Below are positions 31,697 to 43,200 of a stretch of 64,000 nt of DNA, in pieces. The DNA comes from CAZTGB01 sp964612965 (GTDB lineage Bacteria; Patescibacteriota; Microgenomatia; UBA8517). The position numbers were made by a program, and so were the translations under genes. Each line of letters starts with the position of its first letter. The stretch's first letter is position 1. The notes beneath the pieces are model-generated. The model saw only the letters and a list, made by a program, of their open reading frames with translations, ran no database searches and had not been told where the DNA came from. The stretch spans positions 1 to 64,000 of the forward strand of contig CAZTGB010000002.1 in the NCBI GenBank assembly GCA_964612965.1. Direction: 5' to 3'.

Positions 31697-32880
31697 ATAA
31701 TTTTGGTGATAACTCCAGATCCTACTGTGTGTCCACCTTCTCTGATTGCGAATCTAAGACCTTCTTCAAGAGCAACAGTCTGGATTAACTTAACTTTCAT
31801 TTTAGCATTGTCTCCAGGCATAACCATTTCAATTCCTTCTGGTAAGGTTGCTTCTCCAGTTACATCAGCTGTTCCAAGATAAAATTGTGGCTTGTATCCA
31901 GTAAAGAATGGTGTGTGACGTCCACCTTCTTCTTTACTTAAAATGTATACTTCTGCTTCAAATTCTGTGTGAGGAGTAACTGTACCTGACTTTGCAAGAA
32001 CTTGTCCTCGTTCTACCTGATCTTTTTCAACACCTCTTAAAAGTACTCCAACATTGTCTCCCGCTTGAGCTTCGTCAAGAGTTTTTCTGAACATTTCAAG
32101 TCCTGTAACAACTGATTTTTGAGTTGGTTTAAGTCCAACAATTTCAATTTCATCGTTAACTTTGACAACTCCTCGATCAACACGGCCAGTAACAACTGTT
32201 CCACGTCCTGAGATTGTAAATACATCCTCAACTGGCATTAAGAATGGTTTATCAGTTGCTCTCACCGGATCTGGAATATAAGTATCAACCGCATCCATTA
32301 ATTCTTGAATTTTCTTTTCAGATTCTGCGTCTCCCTCAGTAGCTTTAAGTGCTGATCCACGAATTACCGGAACATCATCTCCTGGATATTCATATTTCTT
32401 AAGAAGATCTCGAACATCTGCTTCGACTAAATCAATGATTTCTGGGTCATCAACTGTATCGCATTTGTTAAGAAAAACCACAATCGCAGGAACATTAACC
32501 TGTCTAGCTAAAATAACATGCTCGCGGGTTTGAGGCATAGGTCCATCTGCAGCCGAAACAACTAAAATTGCCCCGTCCATTTGAGCAGCTCCTGTAATCA
32601 TGTTCTTGATGTAATCGGCGTGCCCTGGAGCATCAATGTGAGCATAGTGTCTTTTCTTTGTTTCGTATTCTTGATGAGAAAGATTAATGGTGACTCCACG
32701 AGCTTTTTCTTCGGGAGCTGAATCAATGTCTGCATATTTCTTAGCTGTTGCAAGTCCTTGCTTAGCAAGAACCATTGTAATGGCTGAGGTTAAGGTTGTT
32801 TTACCATGATCAACATGACCAATGGTACCTATATTTACGTGTGGTTTACTTCTATCGAATTTTTGTTTTGCGTCTGCCAT
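31690..32880 (-). CDS. tuf: elongation factor Tu
   Basis: Delivers aminoacyl-tRNA to the ribosome. G1 [10 protein letters not shown]3 DAPGH (usually DCPGH), G4 NKCD and G5 GSALKA are present, so the GTP site is intact. 396 residues, complete with domains II and III (ending [15 protein letters not shown]). It has two predicted promoters, one near-leaderless and one with a hairpin leader. Confidence 0.98.
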   Translation of the reverse strand: MADAKQKFDRSKPHVNIGTIGHVDHGKTTLTSAITMVLAKQGLATAKKYADIDSAPEEKARGVTINLSHQEYETKKRHYAHIDAPGHADYIKNMITGAAQMDGAILVVSAADGPMPQTREHVILARQVNVPAIVVFLNKCDTVDDPEIIDLVEADVRDLLKKYEYPGDDVPVIRGSALKATEGDAESEKKIQELMDAVDTYIPDPVRATDKPFLMPVEDVFTISGRGTVVTGRVDRGVVKVNDEIEIVGLKPTQKSVVTGLEMFRKTLDEAQAGDNVGVLLRGVEKDQVERGQVLAKSGTVTPHTEFEAEVYILSKEEGGRHTPFFTGYKPQFYLGTADVTGEATLPEGIEMVMPGDNAKMKVKLIQTVALEEGLRFAIREGGHTVGSGVITKIIA

Positions 32881-32891
32881 TTGAGCTTTTA

Positions 32892-32897
32892 ATTATA
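32892..32897 (-). promoter_or_regulatory. second tuf -10 box (near-leaderless)
   Basis: TATAAT on the minus strand ending 11 nt before the tuf ATG, with TTGTTT 16 bp upstream as a possible -35. It lies downstream of the attenuator-like hairpin and would bypass it. Confidence 0.45.
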
Positions 32898-32910
32898 ACT
32901 GTCTTCTTTC

Positions 32911-32938
32911 AAAAAACAAGAGGCTTAAAATCTGCCTC
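32911..32938 (-). terminator. attenuator-like hairpin in tuf leader
   Basis: On the minus strand GAGGC-9 nt-GCCTC is followed by TTGTTTTTT. It lies just after the upstream tuf promoter and about 30 nt before the ATG. The stem is only 5 bp, so it is a weak terminator at best. Confidence 0.5.
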
Positions 32939-32947
32939 AGTGATCGT

Positions 32948-32977
32948 ATTATATTCGAGGCAAATTGTGCCTGTCAA
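32948..32977 (-). promoter_or_regulatory. main tuf promoter (TTGACA-18-TATAAT)
   Basis: -35 TTGACA at 32972-32977 and -10 TATAAT at 32948-32953 on the minus strand, both consensus, 18 bp apart, just beyond the stop of the unknown gene downstream of fusA. Confidence 0.85.
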
Positions 32978-32980
32978 TAC

Positions 32981-33400
32981 CTAATTATTCAACCTTTGGG
33001 GAATAAATTTATTACCTCCAAGCGTTGCTATAAGATCATTTGCTCTACGAATAAGTTCGTCCCTTTCTTCTAAGGCCTCACCTTTGCTAGACGGAGTAGC
33101 AAAATACATGATTCCATCTTTACCTTTTGACGGAACTAATCCGACGAACAACCCCGATTCGTCACCTTTTGATTCTACTACTCCTTTAAGTATATTGAAG
33201 TGAGCATCACTAAGCGGATCTTTCTCCCCATTAATTGCCGGGTAGAAAACAACATTACTATCGACTACCACTTCAGATTCTGATTGTAATGTACCTTTTA
33301 ATACAAGACGTATATCATTCACTGTCTTATCATCAAGTTGATCCCACTTTGGACCTGTTTGTTTTTGAAGTCCGTCTTCTTGAGGTGTCGGTTCTAGCAT
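32981..33400 (-). CDS. hypothetical protein between fusA and tuf
   Basis: A soluble 139-residue protein I do not recognise. There is no signal or membrane segment. A central region (VVFYPAINGEKDPLSDAHFNIL, GLFVGLVPSKGKDGIMYFATP) looks like a beta-rich fold, followed by a C-terminal helix (EALEERDELIRRANDLIATL). It lies 37 bp after fusA on the same strand; tuf has its own strong promoter after it. Confidence 0.7.
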   Translation of the reverse strand: MLEPTPQEDGLQKQTGPKWDQLDDKTVNDIRLVLKGTLQSESEVVVDSNVVFYPAINGEKDPLSDAHFNILKGVVESKGDESGLFVGLVPSKGKDGIMYFATPSSKGEALEERDELIRRANDLIATLGGNKFIPQRLNN

Positions 33401-33437
33401 TCTATCTGAATTATTTCACAAAAAATATCTATGTCAA

Positions 33438-35606
33438 TTATCCCCTAGGCATCTCAATTTTCCCAGCCTTAGCAATAATCTGATCTGCAATATTTCTTGG
33501 CACCTCTTCATAATGAGAAGGTTCCATGTAGTAACTGGCTCGTCCTTGCGAAAGTGATCTCAATTTTGTTGCATACCCAGAAAGCTCTGCAAGAGGTGCT
33601 AATGCATTAATTACTGTCATTTGCCCTTTCTGTTCAGTTCCTGAAACTTGTGCACGCTTTGAAGAAAGGTCTCCAATAACATCCCCCATGAATTCGTCAG
33701 GAGTTGAAACCTCAACCTTCATGATAGGCTCAAGAAGAATCGGATCACATCTTCTAAATGCATCCTCAAGTGCCATTGATCCTGCGATCTTAAAGGCAAT
33801 TTCAGAAGAGTCTACATCATGAAAGCTTCCATCGTAGACTACGGCTTTCATATCAACTATTGGAAATCCCGCAATAATTCCATTCTCCATCTTTTCTTTG
33901 ATTCCCTTTTCAATTGGAGAAATGTATTCCTGAGGAATGGCACCACCCTTAATCTCACTCTTGAATTCAAATCCCTCACCACGTCCCAAAGGTTCCAACC
34001 TAAGAAGCGCGTGTCCATACTGCCCACGACCTCCGGTTTGCCTAATGTATTTTCCTTCTCCCTCACCAATCTTCCTAATAGTTTCTTTGTATGCAACCTG
34101 TGGAGCTCCGGTTGTTGCTTCCACATTGAATTCTCTCTTCATGCGGTCTACTAATACTTCAAGCTGAAGTTCACCCATTCCACTAATAATTGTTTGTCCT
34201 GTTTCAGGATTACTCTTTATTCTAAATGTTGGATCCTCATCAGAAAGCTTTCCAAGAGCTAGCCCCATCTTTTCCTGATCAGATTTTGTTGCGGGTTCAA
34301 TAGCAAGTGAAATAACTGGTTCCGGGAAGCTAATTGACTCAAGAAGTAGTGGATGAGAAGCCTCACAAATTGTGTCTCCAGTTGATGTGTCTTTAACTCC
34401 CACAACGGCTACAATCTCTCCAGCATATGCTTCCTCAATAAGCTCTCTTTGATCTGCATGAAGTAATACTAACTTTCCAATTCTCTCTCCTTTTTGTTTT
34501 GTTGTGTTATATACTTCCTCTCCAGCCTTCATAACTCCAGAGTAAACTCTCATATAAACCAAGCGCCCTACATGTGGATCTGTCATGACTTTAAAAGCAA
34601 CGGCAGAAAGCGGGGCTTCGTTCTTTCGTTCACGAGTTTCTATCTCTCCAGTTTTTGGATTAATTCCGGAAACAGGGGGAAGATCTGTAGGGGAAGGTAA
34701 ATACTCAACAACTCCATTAAGAAGTAGTTGACTCTCAGCTGTTCTATTATCTCCTCCGAATACTGGAAAGAATTTACCTGATATAACTCCTTTTCTTATA
34801 GCCCTTTTAATTATTACTTCATCAAGTTCCTGACCTTCTAAGTATTTACTTAGAGCCTCATCATCAAATTCGGCAACTTTTTCAAGAAGCTCACTTCTGT
34901 ATTTATTTGCCATATCAACCAAATCGGCTGGAATCTCTTCTTCTGTTAGACTGTGATCTCCTACCTCCTTATAAGTAAGCGCCTTCATGGTAACCAAATC
35001 AACAACTCCACGATGGGCATGTTCCTGACCTATTGGAATAATAACCGGACAAGCATTTGCTCCAAGTCTTTCATGAATAGATTTAATCGACCCTTCAAAG
35101 TCCGCCCCAATAAGGTTTAATTTATTAAGTACACAAATTCTTGGAACATTATATTTATCAGCCTGTCTCCAAACAGTTTCAGATTGAGATTCAACTCCGG
35201 TTCTTCCATCAAATACCATGACAGCTCCGTCCAAAACGCGAAGTGATCGTTCAACTTCAGCGGTAAAATCAATGTGTCCTGGGGTATCAATTAGATTGAT
35301 TCTGTAATGTCCAGACTCAACTGAGGTGGTTTTTTTTAAATCCCAAAAGGCAGTGATTGCAGCCGAAACAATCGTAATTCCTCGCTCTCTCTCCTGAGCC
35401 ATCCAATCGGTAACCGTCGTTCCTTCATCAACGGACCCCTGTTTGTAAGTTCTTCCTGTTTCGAAAAGAAGTCTCTCGGTAGTCGTGGTCTTTCCAGCAT
35501 CAATATGAGCAATAATCCCTATATTTCGGATTCTTTCCAATGGTACAACACGGTCTTTTGTGGCCGTTGAGACTATTGCTGCTTTTTTCTTTGCTACTTC
35601 TGCCAT
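33438..35606 (-). CDS. fusA: elongation factor G with altered G4 and G5 motifs
   Basis: Drives translocation and, with RRF, ribosome recycling. G1 AHIDAGKTT and G3 DTPGH are normal, and domains II-V look complete (RGQYGHALLRLEP, GRASYYMEPSHYEEVP). The guanine-recognition motifs are not usual: G4 reads NKLN (about 161-164) in place of NKxD, and the usual CGSAFKNKG of G5 reads FGGDNRTAES (about 283-292). 722 residues. rpsL-rpsG-fusA order is kept. It is the only EF-G in the window; whether the genome has another is unknown. Confidence 0.96.
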   Translation of the reverse strand: MAEVAKKKAAIVSTATKDRVVPLERIRNIGIIAHIDAGKTTTTERLLFETGRTYKQGSVDEGTTVTDWMAQERERGITIVSAAITAFWDLKKTTSVESGHYRINLIDTPGHIDFTAEVERSLRVLDGAVMVFDGRTGVESQSETVWRQADKYNVPRICVLNKLNLIGADFEGSIKSIHERLGANACPVIIPIGQEHAHRGVVDLVTMKALTYKEVGDHSLTEEEIPADLVDMANKYRSELLEKVAEFDDEALSKYLEGQELDEVIIKRAIRKGVISGKFFPVFGGDNRTAESQLLLNGVVEYLPSPTDLPPVSGINPKTGEIETRERKNEAPLSAVAFKVMTDPHVGRLVYMRVYSGVMKAGEEVYNTTKQKGERIGKLVLLHADQRELIEEAYAGEIVAVVGVKDTSTGDTICEASHPLLLESISFPEPVISLAIEPATKSDQEKMGLALGKLSDEDPTFRIKSNPETGQTIISGMGELQLEVLVDRMKREFNVEATTGAPQVAYKETIRKIGEGEGKYIRQTGGRGQYGHALLRLEPLGRGEGFEFKSEIKGGAIPQEYISPIEKGIKEKMENGIIAGFPIVDMKAVVYDGSFHDVDSSEIAFKIAGSMALEDAFRRCDPILLEPIMKVEVSTPDEFMGDVIGDLSSKRAQVSGTEQKGQMTVINALAPLAELSGYATKLRSLSQGRASYYMEPSHYEEVPRNIADQIIAKAGKIEMPRG

Positions 35607-35631
35607 AAATCCGATTACAAACCACTGAAGG

Positions 35632-36111
35632 TTACCATTTAAAATGCGAAAAAGCGCGGTTAATTTCTGCTAATTTTTCCATATCCATTCTCTTTTTAAC
35701 TGATCCGCCCTCACCCTTTGAAGCATCCATTATCTCAGCTGCTAATTTCTCAGCATAAGTATGAAATTCCGAATTTGATTTCTTGTTAGCAATCTCAACT
35801 AACCAACGAATTGCCAAAGATTCTTTCCTGGGACCCCTTACTGGTTGTGGAACTTGATATGCAGCTCCTCCAACACGTCTAGATCTAACCTCCATTGAAG
35901 GCTTGATATTTTCAATCGCGGCAACAAAAAGTTTCACTGGATCTTCTTTTGTTTTTTCGCGGATAATCTCAAGTGCTTCATAAATTTCTTTCTGTGCAAC
36001 AGTTTTCTTTCCATCTCGCATGGATCTGTTTATTAACTTTGTCACAAGAACATTTCCGTAAATCGGATCTATCTCAATTTTTCTTGGTCTTGTAACCCCT
36101 CGTCTTGCCAT
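35632..36111 (-). CDS. rpsG: 30S ribosomal protein S7
   Basis: Primary assembly protein of the small-subunit head. YGNVLVTKLINRSMRDGKKTVAQ, RRVGGAAYQVPQPV and the C-terminal KKRMDMEKLAEINRAFSHFKW are typical. 159 residues. It follows rpsL by 9 bp and precedes fusA in str-operon order. Confidence 0.98.
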   Translation of the reverse strand: MARRGVTRPRKIEIDPIYGNVLVTKLINRSMRDGKKTVAQKEIYEALEIIREKTKEDPVKLFVAAIENIKPSMEVRSRRVGGAAYQVPQPVRGPRKESLAIRWLVEIANKKSNSEFHTYAEKLAAEIMDASKGEGGSVKKRMDMEKLAEINRAFSHFKW

Positions 36112-36120
36112 ATTTATGTA

Positions 36121-36543
36121 TTAAGCCTTTACGGCCTGCCCTTTCTTTGCTCCATACTTACTTCTTCCTTTTTGTCTTCCAACTACCCCAGTTGTATCAA
36201 ATTTTCCCCTCACCACTTTATAACGTACTCCCGGAAGATCCTTAACTCGTCCTCCGCGAACCATTACAATCGAATGCTCTGCAAGTTCATGTCCCTCTCC
36301 GGAAATGTGCGCTGTAACCTCCTGTTTGTTTGAAAGTCTAACTCTGGCAACTTTACGCAGAGCCGAGTTAGGTTTTCTGGGTGTCATTGTTCGAACTGAA
36401 AGAATAACTCCGCGCTTAAAAGGAGATGCATTCTCCTTAAAAATTCTATCTTTAGCATTAAACCATCTTTTAAGTGAAGTTGTTTTGGCTTTCTTGCCAA
36501 GTCTTGCGCGTCCTTTTCTGGTTAATTGATTAATCGTTGGCAT
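36121..36543 (-). CDS. rpsL: 30S ribosomal protein S12
   Basis: Decoding-site protein. [49 protein letters not shown] are intact. The Lys in TPRKPNS, a streptomycin-resistance position, is the usual Lys. 140 residues including a short basic tail. It starts 2 bp after the rpoC stop. Confidence 0.98.
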   Translation of the reverse strand: MPTINQLTRKGRARLGKKAKTTSLKRWFNAKDRIFKENASPFKRGVILSVRTMTPRKPNSALRKVARVRLSNKQEVTAHISGEGHELAEHSIVMVRGGRVKDLPGVRYKVVRGKFDTTGVVGRQKGRSKYGAKKGQAVKA

Positions 36544-36545
36544 AC

Positions 36546-39500
36546 TTATTTGTTTTGAGAAATTTGTGCTCTTTCTGGTGAAACCGGTATAAGCCTTCCA
36601 ATAATGACGTTTTCCTTAAGTCCCAAAAGTCTATCTTCTCGTCCAAGAAGAGAACTCTCGGTAAGTACATCAGTTGTCTGCTCAAAAGAGGCTGCAGATA
36701 ACCAGCTGTCTGTATAAAGTGATCGCCTTGTAATACCCAAAATGATTTGCTGGGCGCTCGCAGGCTCTCCTCCAGCCGCCAATGTTTTCTCATTCTCTTC
36801 TTCAAAGGTAGTCTTACTTACCAAATCTCCCGGCAAAAATATTGTATCTCCAGGGGTAACAATTCTAACCTCATCACTCATCTTTTTAGCAATTACTTCA
36901 AAATGTTTGTCATTTATAGGAATTCCCTGGCTTTCATATACTCTTTGAATCTCGTGTACTAAGTACTCTTGAGCCGCTCGAAGACCTCTAATGGAAAGGA
37001 TGTCTTTAATATCAAGCGGTCCTTGAGATAGAGCTGTTCCTGAATCAAGAAGTTCACCATCTTTTATGGCCAACTGAAGAGTTTTTGGAATTATATATTC
37101 GCGCTCTTCCTTTGGTGATCCCTTTGAAGTAATTGTAACTTTCCAACCTTCATCACTTTCGTTAACTCTAACGCGTCCTGCAATCTCAGATAAAGCCGAA
37201 ACTACTTTTGGAGTTCTACTTTCAACAAGCTCCTCAACACGAGGTAATCCCTGTGTAACGTCAACCCCAACCATTCCAGCTGCGTGCTTAGTACGAAGTG
37301 TAAGCTGAGTTCCCGGCTCTCCAATCGACTGAGCAGCAACAACTCCAACAGGCATTCCAATTTCAACAGGTTTCTTGGTTCCCAAGTCCCAGCCATAACA
37401 CTTTGAACACATTCCATAGCGAGTGTCACAAGAAAGTGGGGATCTAATTGTTACTTCAGTTATATTGGCTTCGTCAATTTGTTTTGCGGCAGCCTCATCA
37501 AGTAGATCTCCAGCCACAAACATAGCTTTCTTTGATCCTTTTGCCACAACATCTTGGGCGATGAATCTTCCAGTTAATCTTTGTGCAAAAGATACTGTCC
37601 TAACGTTTTTATTAATTACAAATCCATTCTTGGTTCCACAATCCTCAACACGAATTATCATGTCGTGAGCAACATCAACAAGTCTACGAGTTAAGTATCC
37701 CGCATCAGCCGTTTTAATGGCTGTGTCAGTAAGTCCCTTTCTTGATCCTCTACCTGATGTTACATATTCGAAGATTGAAAGACCTTCACGGAAATTAGAC
37801 TTAATTGGAAGCTCGACAATTTTTCCAAGCGGATCAACCACAAGTCCGCGAATTGCAGCAAGCTGCTTAACTTGATCGCGTGATGCCCGACCCACTTTAG
37901 CATCGATGACAACACGAATAGGGTTAGTAGCTTCAAGCTCATCCCAAGTTTTATCAGCAAGCTCCTCACTAGTCTCGATCCAGACCTCCTGAGTAAGACG
38001 TCTCTTTTCCTCAGCAGTAATAAGTCCTTGAGCAAAGTTATCATCTATCTCAGAAACTTTCGAGTCAGCCTCTTCCAAAAACTTCGCCTTTCCAGGATGA
38101 ACTTTGGCATCAAATACTCCAAATGATAGTCCAGAAATAGTTCCTCCGTAAAAACCTAAATCCTTAATATCATCAACCATTTGAACCACGCGGTCCCGAG
38201 AGCAGCTTGAGTAAGCCTTCTCAAACAATTTTTTAATAATTGTTGATGTCACAGATTCATTAACAAAATCAAAATTTTCAGGGAGTACTTCATTGAAAAG
38301 TATCCTCCCAGGTGTAGTTTCAACGATCTTGGAATCAATCATTATTTTAACCTTTTGTCTAACCCCAACTTTATTTGACTGATAAGCTGTTATGACCTCA
38401 TCACGACTTCCAAAAATTGATTTACATTCTGCAACTAATGCGTCTTCACTTGTTAAGTAATAAACACCAAGAGCAATTTCCTTTGATGAAGGTGTTGCAG
38501 CTGGGCCTCCATCAGAAGGGCGTAGAAGGTTATTTTCAGGAAGCATTAAAGTTTTTGCTTCTTCAATTGCGCGTGCACTAAGAGGAACATGTACAGCCAT
38601 TTGATCTCCATCAAAGTCAGCATTGAAAGCTGCACAAACTGTAGGATGAAGACGAATAGCACTCCCCTCAATCAAAACCGGATAAAAAGCTTGGATAGAA
38701 AGCTTATGAAGAGTTGGTGCGCGGTTAAGTAAAACCGGATGATCTTTTGTAATTTCTTCCAAGATATCAAATACTTCCGCAGGTCTTCGTTCCAATAAAT
38801 TCTTTGCACTTTTAACATTAGGCGCAATTCCTCTTGCAATCATTTCGCGAAGTACAAATGGCTTAAACATTTCAAGAGCCATATCCTTAGGAAGTCCACA
38901 TTGGGTAAGTTTAAGCTCGGGTCCTACTATAATTACGCTACGTCCCGAATAGTCAACACGTTTTCCAAGAAGATTTTGTCTAAATCTTCCTTGCTTCCCA
39001 CGAAGCATGTCACTCAAAGATCTAAGTGGCTGCCTACCTCTTGATTTTCTTGTAGCTTTCCTTTGTGATTGATCAATCAAAGAATCAACCGCTTCCTGCA
39101 ACATTCTTTTTTCATTTCTTAAGATTATTTCGGGAGCTCCTAAACTCATCAAATGTTTAAGGCGATTATTTCTGTTAATCACTCTTCTATAGAGATCATT
39201 TAAATCACTTGTTGCAAAACGCCCCCCCGAAAGCTGAACCATAGGGCGAAGGTCTGGAGGGAGTACTGGCAAGACTTTAAGCACCATGGACTTAGGATCA
39301 ATCTTGGCTCGCCTTAGGCCATCAATCAACTTAAGTCTTTTAACTAACTTTACATACCGGGAGCTTCCACCTTTAATTGTTGCTACTTCTTCTTTAAGTG
39401 ATTTTGAAAGCTCTTCCAAGTTAAGTTTCTCAATTGCAGAAAGAACCGCATCAGCGCCCATCTTTGCTGTGAAAAAGTCGCTTGCTCCATGATTTGAAAG

Positions 39501-40271
39501 CTCATCATATTCTTCCTCACTCAAAATACTTAGTGTTTTAAGCGCCTTAACAACTGAGGCTAAGTTCTCAAAAAGTTGTTCGGTTTTACCAACCGTTGAT
39601 CTCTCTTCTTCATTGACTGCAGCTTCTTTCTTTCTTAAATCAAGTTCTATTTCACTAATTGCTAGTGACAATTGTTCTTTGTTCTTAATCTTTTCTTCAA
39701 TCTTCTTTTTAGCATTAGCTCCCTCAATATTTAACGCTTCGCGTCGTACTTTATAACTTTCAGCAATTTCGCTAAGTCTTTCGTCTTTAACTTTTTGTAC
39801 GCTCTTCAAAGCCTCTTTCTTAGCATCTTCATTAACATCAATTACCAAATATCTCGCAAAATAAATTACTTGTTCAATCCCGCGTGGCGCAACTCCTAAA
39901 ATAAGAGAGATCTTGCTTGGAGCTCCCTTGAAAAACCACACATGTGCAGTAGGGGTGGCAAGAGTGATGTGCCCCATTCTTTCTCGTCTAACTCTACTTT
40001 GTGTAACTTCAACTCCACATTTGTCACAAATCACACCTTTATATCTAATTCTTTTATACTTCCCACAATAACACTCCCAGTCTTTAGTTGGACCAAAAAT
40101 TCTTTCATCAAAAAGTCCATCTTTTTCAGGTTTAAGTGTTCTGTAATTAATAGTTTCTGGTTTTGTAACCTCACCGCGAGACCAGGCACGAATTTCATCT
40201 GGCGAGGCAAGACGCACCACCAAACTTCTAAAATCACTCAAATTTCTTAAATCGTTTAATTGGTTATCCAT
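36546..40271 (-). CDS. rpoC: RNA polymerase beta' subunit
   Basis: Catalytic RNA polymerase subunit. It has an N-terminal zinc site (CYCGKYK...CDKCG), the active-site [12 protein letters not shown] with three Mg-binding Asp, the bridge/trigger region ([29 protein letters not shown]) and the second zinc site ([11 protein letters not shown]). Between about 145 and 260 lies a Lys/Glu-rich insert predicted to be coiled coil. 1241 residues. Four bases separate it from rpoB. Confidence 0.98.
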   Translation of the reverse strand: MDNQLNDLRNLSDFRSLVVRLASPDEIRAWSRGEVTKPETINYRTLKPEKDGLFDERIFGPTKDWECYCGKYKRIRYKGVICDKCGVEVTQSRVRRERMGHITLATPTAHVWFFKGAPSKISLILGVAPRGIEQVIYFARYLVIDVNEDAKKEALKSVQKVKDERLSEIAESYKVRREALNIEGANAKKKIEEKIKNKEQLSLAISEIELDLRKKEAAVNEEERSTVGKTEQLFENLASVVKALKTLSILSEEEYDELSNHGASDFFTAKMGADAVLSAIEKLNLEELSKSLKEEVATIKGGSSRYVKLVKRLKLIDGLRRAKIDPKSMVLKVLPVLPPDLRPMVQLSGGRFATSDLNDLYRRVINRNNRLKHLMSLGAPEIILRNEKRMLQEAVDSLIDQSQRKATRKSRGRQPLRSLSDMLRGKQGRFRQNLLGKRVDYSGRSVIIVGPELKLTQCGLPKDMALEMFKPFVLREMIARGIAPNVKSAKNLLERRPAEVFDILEEITKDHPVLLNRAPTLHKLSIQAFYPVLIEGSAIRLHPTVCAAFNADFDGDQMAVHVPLSARAIEEAKTLMLPENNLLRPSDGGPAATPSSKEIALGVYYLTSEDALVAECKSIFGSRDEVITAYQSNKVGVRQKVKIMIDSKIVETTPGRILFNEVLPENFDFVNESVTSTIIKKLFEKAYSSCSRDRVVQMVDDIKDLGFYGGTISGLSFGVFDAKVHPGKAKFLEEADSKVSEIDDNFAQGLITAEEKRRLTQEVWIETSEELADKTWDELEATNPIRVVIDAKVGRASRDQVKQLAAIRGLVVDPLGKIVELPIKSNFREGLSIFEYVTSGRGSRKGLTDTAIKTADAGYLTRRLVDVAHDMIIRVEDCGTKNGFVINKNVRTVSFAQRLTGRFIAQDVVAKGSKKAMFVAGDLLDEAAAKQIDEANITEVTIRSPLSCDTRYGMCSKCYGWDLGTKKPVEIGMPVGVVAAQSIGEPGTQLTLRTKHAAGMVGVDVTQGLPRVEELVESRTPKVVSALSEIAGRVRVNESDEGWKVTITSKGSPKEEREYIIPKTLQLAIKDGELLDSGTALSQGPLDIKDILSIRGLRAAQEYLVHEIQRVYESQGIPINDKHFEVIAKKMSDEVRIVTPGDTIFLPGDLVSKTTFEEENEKTLAAGGEPASAQQIILGITRRSLYTDSWLSAASFEQTTDVLTESSLLGREDRLLGLKENVIIGRLIPVSPERAQISQNK

Positions 40272-40275
40272 ATAA

Positions 40276-43200
40276 TTAAATTTTTACCTCCTCTATTTCC
40301 ATTGGGCTTTCATCGGCTACAAGATCATCTGTTACAACTACTTCAGCCCCCGCTATTTTAGCTAATTCAAGTCCTGCTTCCAAATTCATGGCTTCCTCTT
40401 TTTCATAGCTTACACCTCGAGGTTCAATAGATAGACCAAGTGAGTTAAGCTCGCGAACTAAAACTTTGAATGATTCAGGAATAGTAGCTTCAGGAATATC
40501 AGTTCCCTTAACAATAGCCTCAAACGCCTTGGCACGACCCATGACATCGTCTGATTTAATAGTCAACATCTCCTGAAGAGTATGTGACGCCCTGTGTGCT
40601 TCAAGTGCCCAGACTTCCATCTCTCCCAAACGCTGACCTCCCATTTGAGCTTTTCCTCCAAGTGGCTGTTGAGTAACTAAAGAGTATGGACCGGTGGATC
40701 TGGCATGAGTCTTGTCCTCAACCATATGAGTCAACTTCATAATGTAATTAATTCCAACTACAGTATCTTCCAAGAAAGCCTCTCCTGTTCTTCCATCATA
40801 TAATCTTGTTTTTCCGTTAACAGGAAGCCCTGCTTCCTTAAGTTCTTTTGCAATTACTTCTTGGTCAAATTTATCAAATACTGGAAGTGCTCCCTTTTCG
40901 CCCTTTTTACTTAATGCCCAACCCAAATGGGTCTCCATAAGCTGCCCCAAATTCATACGAGACAAAACCGAAAGCGGAGAGATAACAATATCAACCGGAG
41001 TTCCGTCACTCAAATAAGGCATATCAGCAACCGGTGTAATTTTGGCAACAACCCCCTTGTTGCCATGCCTCCCAGCAACTTTATCTCCAACTGTAATCTT
41101 TCTAATTTGGGCAACTTTAACTATTACTTTCCTTATCACTCCCGGTCCCAGTTCATCCCCCGAATCGCGATCTAAAATTTGTACATCAACAACTATTCCT
41201 TTTTCTCCGTGCGGAACACGAAGAGATGTATCACGTACTTCACGCGCTTTCTCTCCAAAAATAGCGCGGAGAAGTCTTTCCTCACTAGTAAGTTCAGTTT
41301 CCCCTTTAGGAGCAATCTTTCCAACTAAGATGTCTCCTGGTGTAACTTCTGCTCCAATTACAACAATTCCATCGCTTCCCAAGTTTGCAAGTTGGTCCTC
41401 AGACACGTTTGGAATGTCGCTTGTTATCTCTTCCGGTCCTAATTTTGTGTCAACGACCTCAGCATCATATTCTTCAATATGGATCGAGGTTAATAGATCA
41501 TCTTTTACCAATCTATCAGAAACCAAAATGGCGTCTTCAAACCCATAACCTCCATAATTTGCGTAAGCAATAACTAAGTTGCGTCCCAATCCAAGCTCTC
41601 CGTTTTGTGAAGCTGGGCCATCTATTAACAAATCTCCCTCACTAACCCTCTGTCCTGGGAATGCTCTAACTATCTGATTGTAACAAGTCGAATGAGCAGT
41701 TCTTCTAAATTTAGTTAAGCTATAAACCTCTTTCTTTCCATTATCTGATATCTCTATATCCTCATCAATTTCAACACCCTTCTCATCAACCTTCTTGTCT
41801 AATTTAATTATTACACGCTCCGCATCGGCATACTCAACCACTCCAGCATTTCTTGCGCGAAGTACCCTTCCCATACCAGAGGCAATTATTGATTCCATTC
41901 CAGTTCCTACAACCGGGGACTCTGGATTAACAAGAGGTACACTCTGGCACTGCATATTAGAACCCATTAGGGCACGATTTCCTTCATCATTCGCCAAAAA
42001 TGGAATAAGAGAAGCGGAAGCTCCTATAACCTGTCTTGGAGTTACATCCATATAATCAACCAGTTCACTTACCCCTTCAATAAACTTGGTCATATGGCGA
42101 AGAGGAACTCTTTTATCTGTCAATGTCCCGTCTTTATCAATTCCGACCCCGGAATGTGTAATATAGAAATTCTCTTCATCGTCAGCGGTTAAATAATCAA
42201 TTTGATCTGTTACACGAGCTACAGTTTTACCGCCTTTTTTGACTTTTTCTACTTTTCTATACGGAGTTTCAATAAATCCATGCTCATTAACTCTTGCATA
42301 AAGTGCCAAGTAGGTAACAAGTCCGATGTTTGGCCCTTCCGGAGACCTAACAGGATCAATTCTTCCGTATTGAGAAGCGTTAATATCGCGAATCGAGAAA
42401 GAAGCGCGTTCACGGTTTATTCCACCAGGGCCTAGTACTGAAACTCTTCTTAAATTATCAACTTCGCTAAGGGGATTTGTGTCATCTAAAATTGCTGAAA
42501 GCTGATTGCTTCTAAAAAATTCATTAAGTGAGGCAATTAAAGGTCTGGCATTAATTAAGTTTGCAGGAACAGGACGGTCATCGGGTGAAATCAAACTCAT
42601 TTTTTCTTTAATTGAGCGTTCCAAGCGAAGAAGTCCCACACGAAATGCGTTTATAGCAACAAGTTCTCCAACTCGTCTTAATCTTCGATTACTAAGATGG
42701 TCAATATCATCAACTTTCCCCTCACCGTTTTGAAGTCCAATCAAGTAACTAAGAGCAGCCACAATATCTGCCTTTGTTAATACCCAAGTATTTTTCTCGT
42801 TAGGAAGAGTTAGTCCTAAACGTTTGTTTATTTTAAATCTTCCGACTTTCCCCAAATCATATCGCCTTGGATCTAAAAATAAACTTTCAAAAAGTCCTTC
42901 AGCGTTTTCAAGTACAACAGGCTCACCCGGTCTTAATTTCCTATAAATATCAAGGAGAGCATCTTCTTTAGTCTTGGTTATGTCTTTAGTAAGTGTGGCT
43001 GTAATGTATTTGTGATCTTTACTTTTATCTATTTCACTAAACGCAGCCATAATTTCACTGTCGCTTTCAAGCCCCATTGCGCGAAGGAAAACAGTTGCTA
43101 AAACTTTACGTCTCCTATCAATTCTTGCATAAATAAGATCTCCCCTCGTTACTTCAAATTCAAGCCAACTTCCATGGAGTGGCCTTGCCTCTGCTTTATA

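Noticed and set aside
36530..40250. Several reading frames antisense or alternate to rpoC and rpoB
   Set aside because: They have no family features and lie wholly inside genes with strong, conserved protein identity.
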